Shown here: piece by piece, positions 10,193 through 19,595 of the stretch
Layout: each line of letters starts with the position of its first letter
How positions within the stretch are numbered: position 1 is the first letter of the stretch
DNA from: an uncultured Gammaproteobacteria bacterium
GTDB lineage: Bacteria > Pseudomonadota > Gammaproteobacteria > Eutrophobiales > Eutrophobiaceae
Assembly (NCBI GenBank): GCA_943788005.1
Contig: CALSOP010000002.1
Span: 248,001-312,000 of the forward strand
Direction of reading: 5' to 3'
Length of the DNA stretch: 64,000 nt
Notes under the pieces: generated by a model
What the model saw: only the letters and a program-made list of their open reading frames with translations
The model's database searches: none
Told to the model about the DNA's origin: nothing
Program-made: the position numbers and the translations under genes

Positions 10193-11455
10193 GTCGGATA
10201 CCAATCTGTTAGATTAAAACCCGAACAAAAAGACATCGATTCAGCTGAAAATACATATAAGCGATTATGGCATCCCAAAAAGGGGATTGCCAAAATATTA
10301 AGCTCTTTTAATCCAGGCTTGATGGGTAAAATTGTCCTCGCAAGTACAACTGCTGTGATATTGGGTATTGCTGTTTCATATCTATTATCACAATCAGTAG
10401 ATTTAACATTCGCCATATCCTGTTTAACTATGCTGATAGCCAATTTTGTTTTTGCCAAGCTAATTGCAAAACCCTGGCAACAAGCTGCGAGAAAAGCTGC
10501 CGAGATATACGCCAACCCCGTCGCGCAAGAGGTCTATACCGGACGTCATGATGAGCTTGGACAATTGCAACTGGCGATTCGTATGCAGAAGGCAAAACTT
10601 GAAACCGTTATCTGGCGTATCAATGATGCTACTGTTGATTTGAAAGATTCCGTTGATGCCGCATTGATAAATGTTGAACAGACAGAACAAAATATGGATA
10701 ACCAAAACAGGGAAATTGAACAAGTTGCAACGGCCATGAATGAAATGACCGCAACGGTTAATGAAATTGCAAAAAACACGAGTTGTACAGCTGAATCGAC
10801 ACAACATGCCGATACTGAGGTTAACCTTGGAAAAGAGATTGTCCAATCAACCATCAGTCATATCGACGCACTGGCAGCTGAAGTCGAAAATGCTGTAGAT
10901 AAGATAAATACTCTGGCACATGACAGCAAGCAGATTGGAAGTATTGTTAATGTCATCACTGAGATAGCCGAACAAACTAATTTGCTAGCACTGAATGCGG
11001 CCATTGAAGCTGCCAGAGCAGGTGAACAGGGTCGTGGCTTTGCTGTTGTTGCAGATGAAGTCAGGACTTTAGCAAGCCGAACACAGACATCTACTCATGA
11101 AATTCAAGCCATGGTTACTACCTTGCAGTCTTCTGCTGATACTGCCGTACAGGTAATGACGCGCGGGCAGGATGCTGCTGCAAAATGCGTAGAAAAAGCC
11201 AAAGGCGCCGGGGAATCACTAGATTCGATCACCAATGCGGTTGATTCAATTACACAAATGACAACACAGATTGCAACAGCTGCAGAAGAACAAAGCGCTG
11301 TATCAGAAGAAATTAACAGAAATGTTATTCGCATTAGCGAACTTTCTGAGCACACCTTGCATGGAACTCAAATGATCAGTGCTTCAAGCAACAATGTTGA
11401 TCAAAGTGTAACTCGACTAAACAATCTGGTTAAACAATTTGGAAGTGGTCTGTAG
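10193..11455 (+). pseudogene. Aer-like methyl-accepting chemotaxis protein, N-terminal PAS region lost at the IS copy 1 junction
   Basis: Frame open from the IS edge: [26 protein letters not shown] (Aer-type post-PAS), then MCP core [37 protein letters not shown]. Confidence 0.8.
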
Positions 11456-11567
11456 AACCATTCTGCGATAGGTTTTACAGAACATCACCCTGCTGACACA
11501 ACTGAAGCATATAGGCGTAATAGAAGAATAGAATTGAAGTTAACGAGTCGATAAAAAAGCTTTAATT

Positions 11568-11644
11568 TGGCGCGCTCGGAGGGACTCGAACCCCCAACCC
11601 TCGGGTTCGAAGCCCGATACTCTATCCAGTTGAGCTACGAGCGC
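11568..11644 (-). tRNA. tRNA-Arg(TCG)
   Basis: Reverse strand GCGCTCGTAGCTCAACTGGATAGAGTATCGGGCTTCGAACCCGAGGGTTGGGGGTTCGAGTCCCTCCGAGCGCGCCA; loop CTTCGAA. Confidence 0.95.
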
Positions 11645-11710
11645 TAAGGATATGTAGGAACGCGTAAGCTTAATGGTTTAAATGAATCTCGCAAGCCATT
11701 TATGAATACT

Positions 11711-12301
11711 TTATTGCCAACCTTCAACACCGGCCATATCAGGTAATTCATGCGCTATGCCTTTATGACAGTCGATGCAGGTCTTTTCACCTTGAGCTAA
11801 ACCACGAGAATGCGCTGCTTCAGCTCTTTTTCCTTGTCGCGTGAAGTCCATGTATTGAAAATCATGGCAATTACGACACTCAAGCGAATCATTGGCTTTA
11901 AACCTATCCCATTCGTGTTGTGCTAGCTCTTTTCTCTTGGCAAGAAATTTCTCACGAGTGCTTATGGTCTTGAAGATTTTTCCCCACACTTCTTTCGATG
12001 CTTGCATCTTTCTCGCAATCTTATCGGTCCAATCGTGTGGCACATGACAATCTGGGCAGGTAGCGCGAACACCAGAACGGTTACTGTAATGGATAGTGGA
12101 TTTTAATTCCTGGTAGACATTGGCTTCCATCTCATGGCAACTAATACAAAAGGTCTCCGTGTTTGTCGCCTCAAGAACGGTATTAAAACCACCCCAAAAG
12201 ATAACCCCGGCGACAAAGCCGGCAATGATTAGAATACCAAGACTAAAATAGCGACTAGGGCTACTGATCGTCTGCCAAAGCTCTTTGATTTTATTTAGCA
12301 T
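11711..12301 (-). CDS. napC: NapC-type membrane-anchored tetraheme cytochrome c
   Basis: Four CxxCH motifs (CISCHE, CPDCHV, CRNCHD, CIDCHK), N-terminal TM; next to NapB/NapA. Confidence 0.93.
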   Translation of the reverse strand: MLNKIKELWQTISSPSRYFSLGILIIAGFVAGVIFWGGFNTVLEATNTETFCISCHEMEANVYQELKSTIHYSNRSGVRATCPDCHVPHDWTDKIARKMQASKEVWGKIFKTISTREKFLAKRKELAQHEWDRFKANDSLECRNCHDFQYMDFTRQGKRAEAAHSRGLAQGEKTCIDCHKGIAHELPDMAGVEGWQ

Positions 12302-12304
12302 GAA

Positions 12305-12766
12305 TTATTGTTTTTTCTTTTTGTTATCTAAAATAGTATCAATATCTTCAAAGGTATTCTCTACCAATGGTTTAAGTTCGCCTTGCGGCACATGACATTG
12401 ATTACAAAAATAACGTCGCGGTGATACCTCAGCCAAAAAGTTGCCATCGCGATCCATATAATGAGTAACACTTACCATCGGTGCTTGTGACTCATCAACC
12501 TGTCTTCTGCTATGACATGACAGGCATTTATTGCTATTCAGATCGATACGATAATTGGCGGTTTTATGCGGTATGGTTGGCGGTTGCATCGGATAATTAC
12601 GTTTTCGTTTCATATCCTTATTTTCTTCATTACCCATACGCGGGGCGTCTGGCTCCACACTAATTTCAGCCGAACGTAGAGTAGCAATATTCTGTTCCGC
12701 CAGAGCTTGCTCGACAACAACCAGGAACGGCATCAGTAACACAATTAAAAACAATCGTTTCATCAT
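12305..12766 (-). CDS. napB: NapB diheme cytochrome subunit
   Basis: CLSCHSRR and CNQCHVPQ motifs, MVSVTHYMDRDG. Confidence 0.92.
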   Translation of the reverse strand: MMKRLFLIVLLMPFLVVVEQALAEQNIATLRSAEISVEPDAPRMGNEENKDMKRKRNYPMQPPTIPHKTANYRIDLNSNKCLSCHSRRQVDESQAPMVSVTHYMDRDGNFLAEVSPRRYFCNQCHVPQGELKPLVENTFEDIDTILDNKKKKQ

Positions 12767-12773
12767 AAACCCC

Positions 12774-14450
12774 TTATACAGCCGTAATCTTTACTGCACA
12801 TTTTTTAAAGTCAGTCTGTTTTGAAATTGGATCAGTTGCATCCAATGTTACTTTGTTGATCAATTGACTCGCATCAAACCATGGCACAAAGATCAAACCA
12901 CGTGGCGGTTTATTGCGACCGCGCGTTTCTACCCGGGTACGAATATTTCCGCGTCTGGATGCGACTATTATTTCACTACCACGACGAACACCAAGGTCAC
13001 TTGCGTCATCGGGATGCATAAAGGCAACTGCATCAGGGAACGCCTTGTACAGTTCCGGCACACGTTGCGTCATGGAACCAGAATGCCAGTGCTCTAGCAC
13101 ACGACCTGTCGACAACCAGAACGGATATTCCTCGTCAGGGGATTCAGCAGCCGGTTCGTAGGGTAAGGCGAAGATATTCGCTTTGTTATCTTTATTTCCG
13201 TAGAACTGATAGTCAGTCCCCGCCTTTACATAAGGATCACTGCCCTCTTTAAATCGCCAGCGTGTTTCCTTACCGTCGACTACCGGCCAACGTAGACCAT
13301 GCTCCTTATGATAGACATCAAAGTCTGCAAGGTCATGGGCATGTCCTCGACCAAACGTGGCATATTCTTCAAACAAACCTTTTTGTAGATAAAAACCAAA
13401 ATCTTTAGATTCATGGTTCGCGTAACCTTCTTCGATATCGGATAAAGGGAACTTGTCAACTTGTCCATTTTTAAACAAGACTTCATACAAGGTCTTTCCC
13501 TTATAGTCTGGGTTCGCATCTAGAATATCTTTTGGCCAAACCTCATCTGTTTTAAAACGTTTTGAAAATTCTACAACTTGCCATAAATCTGATTTCGATT
13601 CTCCCGGCGCATCCACCATTTCATGCCAGAATTGTGTGCGACGTTCGGCATTACCATAGGCGCCCTCTTTCTCTACCCACATCGCAGTAGGCAAGACCAA
13701 ATCAGCTGCTTGGGCTGTTACGGTCGGATAGGCATCGGAAACCACAATAAAGTTTTCAGGGTTTCTATAACCGGGATAACCTTCTTCGTTTATATTCGGG
13801 CCAGCTTGCATGTTGTTATTGACTTGTACCCAATAGGCGTTGAGCTTGCCATCTTTCAACATACGGTTTTGTAAGACTGCATGGTATCCAGGCTTCGCAG
13901 GAATAATACCTTCCGGAAGCTTCCATATTTTTTCTGCTATATCGCGATGTTCTTTTTTCTTAACAACTAAATCAGCTGGTAGGCGATGGGAAAACGTGCC
14001 TACTTCACGCGCGGTACCACAGGCTGATGGTTGCCCCGTTAAAGAGAAAGGACTGTTGCCGGGTGTTGAAATCTTACCCGTGAGGAGATGGATATTATAA
14101 ATAAGATTATTGCACCACACACCACGCGTGTGTTGATTAAAGCCCATGGTCCAAAACGATGTAACTTTAATTTTTGGATCGGCATAGAGCTCAGCCATTT
14201 TTTGCAATTTATCTCTAGGTACTCCAGAGAGTTTCTCGACATAATCTTCACCGTATTTAGAGACGTATTTAGCGAACTCTTCAAAACTGATCGGTGTTGA
14301 GCCACCCGCTTTATCGGCATTCTTTGCTGCTTTTTGTAATGGATGATTCGGGCGCAGACCGTAACCTATATCTGCATTACCCAATTTAAAATTCACATGT
14401 TTATCCACAAATGACTTATTAACCCGATCATTTTTAATGATGTAATTGGC
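12774..14450 (-). pseudogene. napA: Periplasmic nitrate reductase NapA, C-terminal ~2/3; N-terminus (Fe-S region) lost at the IS copy 2 junction
   Basis: [34 protein letters not shown] continues open to the IS edge; [29 protein letters not shown]. Confidence 0.92.
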
Positions 14451-14533
14451 TGTACCCCGTCAGCACCATGTGGACCAACTAGCCTGATTGTCTAAGAGAT
14501 AGTTTTAGTTCATCGTTAACCCAAGAGGAAACG

Positions 14534-14896
14534 ATGATGACAAGTAAAAGAAGTGTAGAACATACTGTGCGCGATATTCGTCGACGCACCCGTAAAAAAT
14601 ATTCAGCAGAAGAAAAAATTCGTATCGTACTTGAAGGCTTACGTGGCGAAGAAAGCATCGCTGAGCTATGTCGCAAGGAAGGACTAAACCCAAATGTTTA
14701 CTACCGTTGGTCGAAAGACTTTCTGGAGGCAGGTAAGAAACGTTTATCAGGCGATATCGTACGTGAAGCGACCTCAGATGAAGTCAAAGAACTGCGTGCT
14801 GAAACATCTGCGCTGAAAGAAACCTTAGGCGAAGTAGTCATGGAGAATCGGCTGCTTAAAAAAAGCGTGCTCGGGGATGGGGAGGACGATATATGA
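14534..14896 (+). CDS. IS transposase OrfA
   Basis: Same translation as 8775-9137. Confidence 0.9.
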   Translation: MMTSKRSVEHTVRDIRRRTRKKYSAEEKIRIVLEGLRGEESIAELCRKEGLNPNVYYRWSKDFLEAGKKRLSGDIVREATSDEVKELRAETSALKETLGEVVMENRLLKKSVLGDGEDDI

Positions 14897-15891
14897 GGTA
14901 CTTAGCATCGGATAAAGTCGAGATTATTCAACTGGTACAGAACTCAGATCTGTCGGTTCGACAAACGCTGACTCGGCTGGACATTCATAAGTCCACTTTT
15001 TACAACTGGCTCAAACGTTATGAAGAGAATGGCGTTGATGGCTTGGAAGACAAGAAGCCGATTCCCCATGCGGTATGGAATAAAATCACCGAAGACCACT
15101 GTGAAGCCGTTATTGAGTTAGCCTTAGAGAAGCCTGATTTGTCTCCACGAGAGTTAGCCGTAAATTACACTGACAACAAGGCTTACTTCGTCTCAGAATC
15201 CACGGTGTACAGGCTGCTGAAAGAACAAGACTTAATTACCAGTCCGGCCTATATCCTGATGGAGGCCAGTGATAAGTTTCAACAGCCCACTACGCGCGTG
15301 AATGAGATGTGGCAAACGGATTTTACCTATTTCAAGATTATCGGTTGGGGTTGATATTACTTATCCACGGTATTAGATGATTACTCACGTTACATTATTG
15401 CCTGGCGTTTATGTACGGGCATGAGTAGCCGTGATGTCTCTGATACGCTGGATGACGCCTTACGCTTTACGGGACTTGATACAGTAAAGGTAAATCATAA
15501 ACCGCGTTTACTCAGTGACAATGGCCCGTGTTATATCTCCGGTGAATTAGCCGATTACCTTGAAGAAAACGGTATGACGCACACTCGAGGTCGACCTTAT
15601 CATCCACAAACACAAGGCAAGATAGAGCGCTGGCATCGTTCAATGAAGAATCAGATATTACTTCACCACTATTATTTCCCCGGGGAACTGGAGGAACAGT
15701 TGCAGCGTTTTGTGAGTTATTACAACCATGAGCGTTATCATGAATCACTTGATAACCTGACACCGGCTGATGTCTTTTATGGGCGTGGCGAAGAAATACT
15801 AAGTCAACGAGAGCTAATCAAACAAAACACGTTAGCGATGAGACGACAAATGCATTACGATAAACAACAAGTGAAGCACATAACCTATTGA
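14893..15891 (+). pseudogene. IS transposase OrfB with premature TGA at 15352-15354
   Basis: ORF track splits it into 14893-15354 and 15421-15891; intact copy at 9134-10132. Confidence 0.92.
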
Positions 15892-15951
15892 TGAACTAAT
15901 GTGTCTCTTAAATCAAACCGCTACCTGTCCAAAAGGTTTTGACGACGTACA

Positions 15952-16580
15952 ATCCATCTGGCTAATTCAGCCAATGCTATTTCTTTAGCGCCCGTTATTT
16001 CGGCAATACGATCATCTATGAGTGCCAATTCGAGTTGTGCGCGAAGCACATCATGCTGATTATCTCTACCAACAGCGTATTGACGTTGAGTTGTATCGAG
16101 TAATTGAGTAAATAAATCCCTGTTCTGCTGGAGAATAGCTTCAGTTTTAATATTTAAATATAAATCGAGATAACTATTGCGTAATGAGCGTATAACTTTC
16201 TTTCCCTGCTCCAATGCTTTTGCCTCATCAACATTTGCAATATCCAAAGTTTGAAGACTTCTGTAATGGAGTGTACGTCCACGAGGAAATGATTGCTGAA
16301 TACCAAATTGAATTTGCGTCATGTTTTCCTGACTGCGGTCAAAACTATTGACGGGGAAATTCATCATTCCGAGTTTAATCCTCGGATCAGGTAATTGCCC
16401 CTCAGCAATGGCTTGTTCGCTTAAGCTTTCCGCTCTTGCGGTATATTGCTTGGTAATAAAATCAGAATCTAATGCGAACCGCTCTGCTTCCGCTAATGTT
16501 AATTCATCGGCGAATAATGCAGTTGCTGTAATAGCTAATAAGAATAAACCAACATATTTTGTAAAATGATAAACAGACAT
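15952..16580 (-). pseudogene. TolC/CzcC-like outer membrane efflux protein, C-terminal half lost at the IS copy 2 junction
   Basis: LTLAEAERFALDSDF...EGQLPDPRIKLGMMNFPVNSFDRSQENMTQIQFGIQQSFPRG; stops reading as host gene at the IS edge. Confidence 0.85.
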
Positions 16581-16654
16581 AACACACCTCTAATGCATAT
16601 AAAAAATAACGACTGATTTAAATCTAAATCAGCACATACAGTAGACAGCGGTAT

Positions 16655-17146
16655 TTAAATCAGAAGTACGGTGTATCGTTGATGAGGGAGGAGGATTGCC
16701 TGGTCTGGCGTTGCGGGTATTCTGTGACCGGGGGGTGCTCGTTTCGATGAAACTATTTCAAATGCTACATATACAAATAAATCTGGAGAAAACTTAATCT
16801 TTCCTGCTAACTCTGAACTCTTATCACTACTGACTGTTGCAGTTATGACATCACAATCACAAGCACCCAGACAATGGTCATTAATGGTCTCATCTTTTTC
16901 TGTTATGGACTCATCAACTTCAGATGAGTGACAGGAATTTGATAACTCGGAACTCTGTGTTTTATTATCATCAATATCATCCATTACCGCTATACAAGTT
17001 TGACAAAACAACAACAGCCAACTACCCAAAAATATGGACAATACGACTGACGCAATCTGACTTTGACTATGTTTAAGAGTAATCAACATATGGATATTAT
17101 AGTTCAATATTGAATTTGTAGTCTGTATTTTAATAAAACAGTTCAA
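16655..17146 (-). CDS. Small secreted/membrane-anchored Cys-containing protein upstream of the efflux gene
   Basis: Hydrophobic N-terminus, CLGACDCD motif; probable start is the internal MLITLKHSQ. Confidence 0.35.
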   Translation of the reverse strand: MNCFIKIQTTNSILNYNIHMLITLKHSQSQIASVVLSIFLGSWLLLFCQTCIAVMDDIDDNKTQSSELSNSCHSSEVDESITEKDETINDHCLGACDCDVITATVSSDKSSELAGKIKFSPDLFVYVAFEIVSSKRAPPGHRIPATPDQAILLPHQRYTVLLI

Positions 17147-17561
17147 GAATATTAAATTATATGTCTGGATTCATTCATCAAGGTGACTAGAATCAATATA
17201 TCAAACTAGCTCCTTTCATAAACCAGTTCTGTCTATATCCAAATAAAATTAATATCTACTAACAAGTGCGTTTCCTGTCTGCTACTGTCAAATATTTATA
17301 TACAACCAACTGCTTCCTTTAAATTGCTTTTAAGCACGTTAAGAGGCTTATTAGTAAACTTTCTCGATAATGAACGCTCTTATAAGCCTGAAATCGTTAA
17401 TATTTGTGGCAAAAACAGTCAGATTCTCCTATAGTGCACACAGCTACAGTTAGTGTTATTGGCAGTTTTGGTTTTTTCCATCCGTGATACTCGCATGAAT
17501 TCCCCGTTTCATTACCTGTACAAAACACAATTTGTTTAATTTAATGCAGGTGAAAAGAGAC

Positions 17562-17762
17562 ATGGCTACAGGAACAGTAAAATGGTTTAACGAATCAAAA
17601 GGTTTTGGTTTTATTACTCAGGATGATGGCGGCGCAGATGTATTTGTACATTTCAATGCTATACAAGGTACCGGATTCAAAACCTTGAACGAAGGTCAAA
17701 AGGTAACTTATGACGTAGAGGACAGCCCAAAAGGCCTCCAGGCAACTAACGTTTCCGCTTAA
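17562..17762 (+). CDS. Cold shock protein (CspA family)
   Basis: [37 protein letters not shown] upstream of ATG 17562 (ORF track start 17532). Confidence 0.95.
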   Translation: MATGTVKWFNESKGFGFITQDDGGADVFVHFNAIQGTGFKTLNEGQKVTYDVEDSPKGLQATNVSA

Positions 17763-17789
17763 GTAACACCTTATCGGATAAACCGACAA

Positions 17790-17820
17790 AGAATCCCGTT
17801 TCGACGGGTTTCTTTTTTTT
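17790..17820 (+). terminator. Rho-independent terminator
   Basis: GAATCCCGT ttcg ACGGGTTTCtttttttt. Confidence 0.85.
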
Positions 17821-17867
17821 GGGTTTATTTGCAATAACAACTTCAATACTCCGAAAGGGGAAAAGAA

Positions 17868-18128
17868 TTGAAAAAATTATTTATTGGCAATTTAGCCCCA
17901 AGTACTAAAGAACAAGAACTTGAAGACTTGTTCTCGGAATTTGGTAAAGTTCGATCACTCAAACTTGTGACAGATGTATTTTCTGGTCAGTGTAAAGGGT
18001 TTGGTTTTATTGAAATGGAAGGCCACGAAGCACGTGCAGCCATTGCTGGTTTGAATGGCAAAGACTTTAACGGTAAACAGTTGAAGGTTAACTTTGAAGT
18101 CATTAAGCCAGGGCGCGGACGACGTTAA
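17868..18128 (+). CDS. RRM-domain RNA-binding protein
   Basis: RNP2 LFIGNL and RNP1-like CKGFGFIEM; TTG start. Confidence 0.9.
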   Translation: MKKLFIGNLAPSTKEQELEDLFSEFGKVRSLKLVTDVFSGQCKGFGFIEMEGHEARAAIAGLNGKDFNGKQLKVNFEVIKPGRGRR

Positions 18129-18229
18129 GCATTAACACAGAGGCGACCAGCGCAAAGAGTACATCGTCTCTGCCTAAAATATATGTGGTGATTCCTGCAA
18201 TGTTGGAATCACCAATTCCATGCAACACC

Positions 18230-18709
18230 TCATTTTCTAAGCAATAATTTATCGTCAATCGCTATAAATTTAGTTGCTTGTTTAATTAGCAAATCCGAAG
18301 TTAATTCAGGTACACCATAGACTTCTGTTCTGGTATTAAATCGTTTTTTGATTCGTTGTAATAATATATCGAAATCACCATCGCCTGACGCTAACACAAC
18401 AGTGTCACAATTTTCCGCTTCTTCAAAGACATCTAGCGCAATACCGACATCCCAATCGGCCTTAGCTGTCCCGTCAAGACGTTGTAACATGGGTTTGAGT
18501 TTTACTGTAAAACCTATTGCACGCAGGATATTCTGAAATTGCATCTGCTTTTCATCACCACGATCTGTTGCATACGCATACGCATTGACAATTTCACGAT
18601 CACGAGTCACTTCTGCCCAAAACTTATTGTAATCAAAACTACATTGATATGCTTGTCGGCACGTGTAGTAGATATTTTGTACATCAACAAAGATACTGAT
18701 TTTTTCCAA
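18230..18709 (-). CDS. NYN/LabA-like (PIN-like nuclease fold) protein
   Basis: ISIFVDVQNIYYTCR, KADWDVGIALD, VVLASGDGDFDILL. Confidence 0.88.
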   Translation of the reverse strand: MEKISIFVDVQNIYYTCRQAYQCSFDYNKFWAEVTRDREIVNAYAYATDRGDEKQMQFQNILRAIGFTVKLKPMLQRLDGTAKADWDVGIALDVFEEAENCDTVVLASGDGDFDILLQRIKKRFNTRTEVYGVPELTSDLLIKQATKFIAIDDKLLLRK

Positions 18710-18956
18710 AATTACACCTGTCGTATATGTTTATAGATAGGGGATATTAATTAAAATTAATGATTATTATCGCGAGCCAGACGACCATATATAGTCTCAC
18801 AGCTTTCTTGGTTGAGCCATGTTAATTCGGACCGCCAGTAACTATTCTAATTGAGGACAAGGTAATTAACATTTATTATATATTGATATAGATCAACATT
18901 AATTTGTTACAATAAGTCCATTATTAAGCAATGGCATTAATGGAGTAAAAAATAAT

Positions 18957-19556
18957 ATGAAAAAGTCATATTACAAGAATATGCAAATTATTATCTTCTT
19001 ATATTGCATCTCACATATTAGTGTAGCTATTGGCTTAACAGCCGATGAAATTGTTTATGAAACAACCCAGGAAGTTCTAAATCGACTTGAACTTGATAAG
19101 GAACGCTTGCAGACAGAAAAAAAACACATCAAGGTGATTGTTCGCGAATTAATTATGCCGCATATGGATTTCAAGACTATGTCTGCTCTGGGGGATAACT
19201 GGGAGATATTAAATGGCGGCAAACAAGCTTGCTTAAGTCGTGGTTTTAAGAATTTATTAGTCGAACGATACGCACATGTTCTGTTAAGTTATCGTAACCA
19301 TGATATTTATTACCAAACTGCCAAGCCTATTGGCGAGAAGGATTATGTCTCTGTAATTCAAACATTAACTCGTTCTGAAACAAAGTCTTCAACAATAGAA
19401 TACCGAATGCATCCTGATGGTGATAGTTGGAAAGTAGCAGACCTTTTAATAGATGATGTTAGTCTTATCAGAAACTATAGAAAGATGTTTAATAAAGAAA
19501 TAAAACAAGAGGGTCTTGTAGGCTTTATTAAAAATTTTAAGGAATGTAGTTTATAG
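18957..19556 (+). CDS. MlaC/Ttg2D-like phospholipid-binding protein
   Basis: Signal peptide; IVRELIMPHMDFKTMSALGDNW..., YRMHPDGDSWKVADLLIDDVSLIRNYR. Confidence 0.85.
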   Translation: MKKSYYKNMQIIIFLYCISHISVAIGLTADEIVYETTQEVLNRLELDKERLQTEKKHIKVIVRELIMPHMDFKTMSALGDNWEILNGGKQACLSRGFKNLLVERYAHVLLSYRNHDIYYQTAKPIGEKDYVSVIQTLTRSETKSSTIEYRMHPDGDSWKVADLLIDDVSLIRNYRKMFNKEIKQEGLVGFIKNFKECSL

Positions 19557-19595
19557 CGCTATAAAATTCCTGATAGACGTAACTATATAAAGTCT

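Larger units (their letters stand above)
14451..15951 (+). mobile_element. IS3-family-like insertion sequence, copy 2 (1501 bp), OrfB carries a nonsense mutation
   Basis: Same termini and length as copy 1; GGTTGGTATTAC in copy 1 is GGTTGATATTAC here (Trp to stop). Confidence 0.9.

Noticed and set aside
8692-15951. Composite transposon formed by the two IS copies carrying the nap genes
   Set aside because: Both outer and inner flanks cut unrelated genes and there is no outer target duplication; rearrangement or misassembly fits better.
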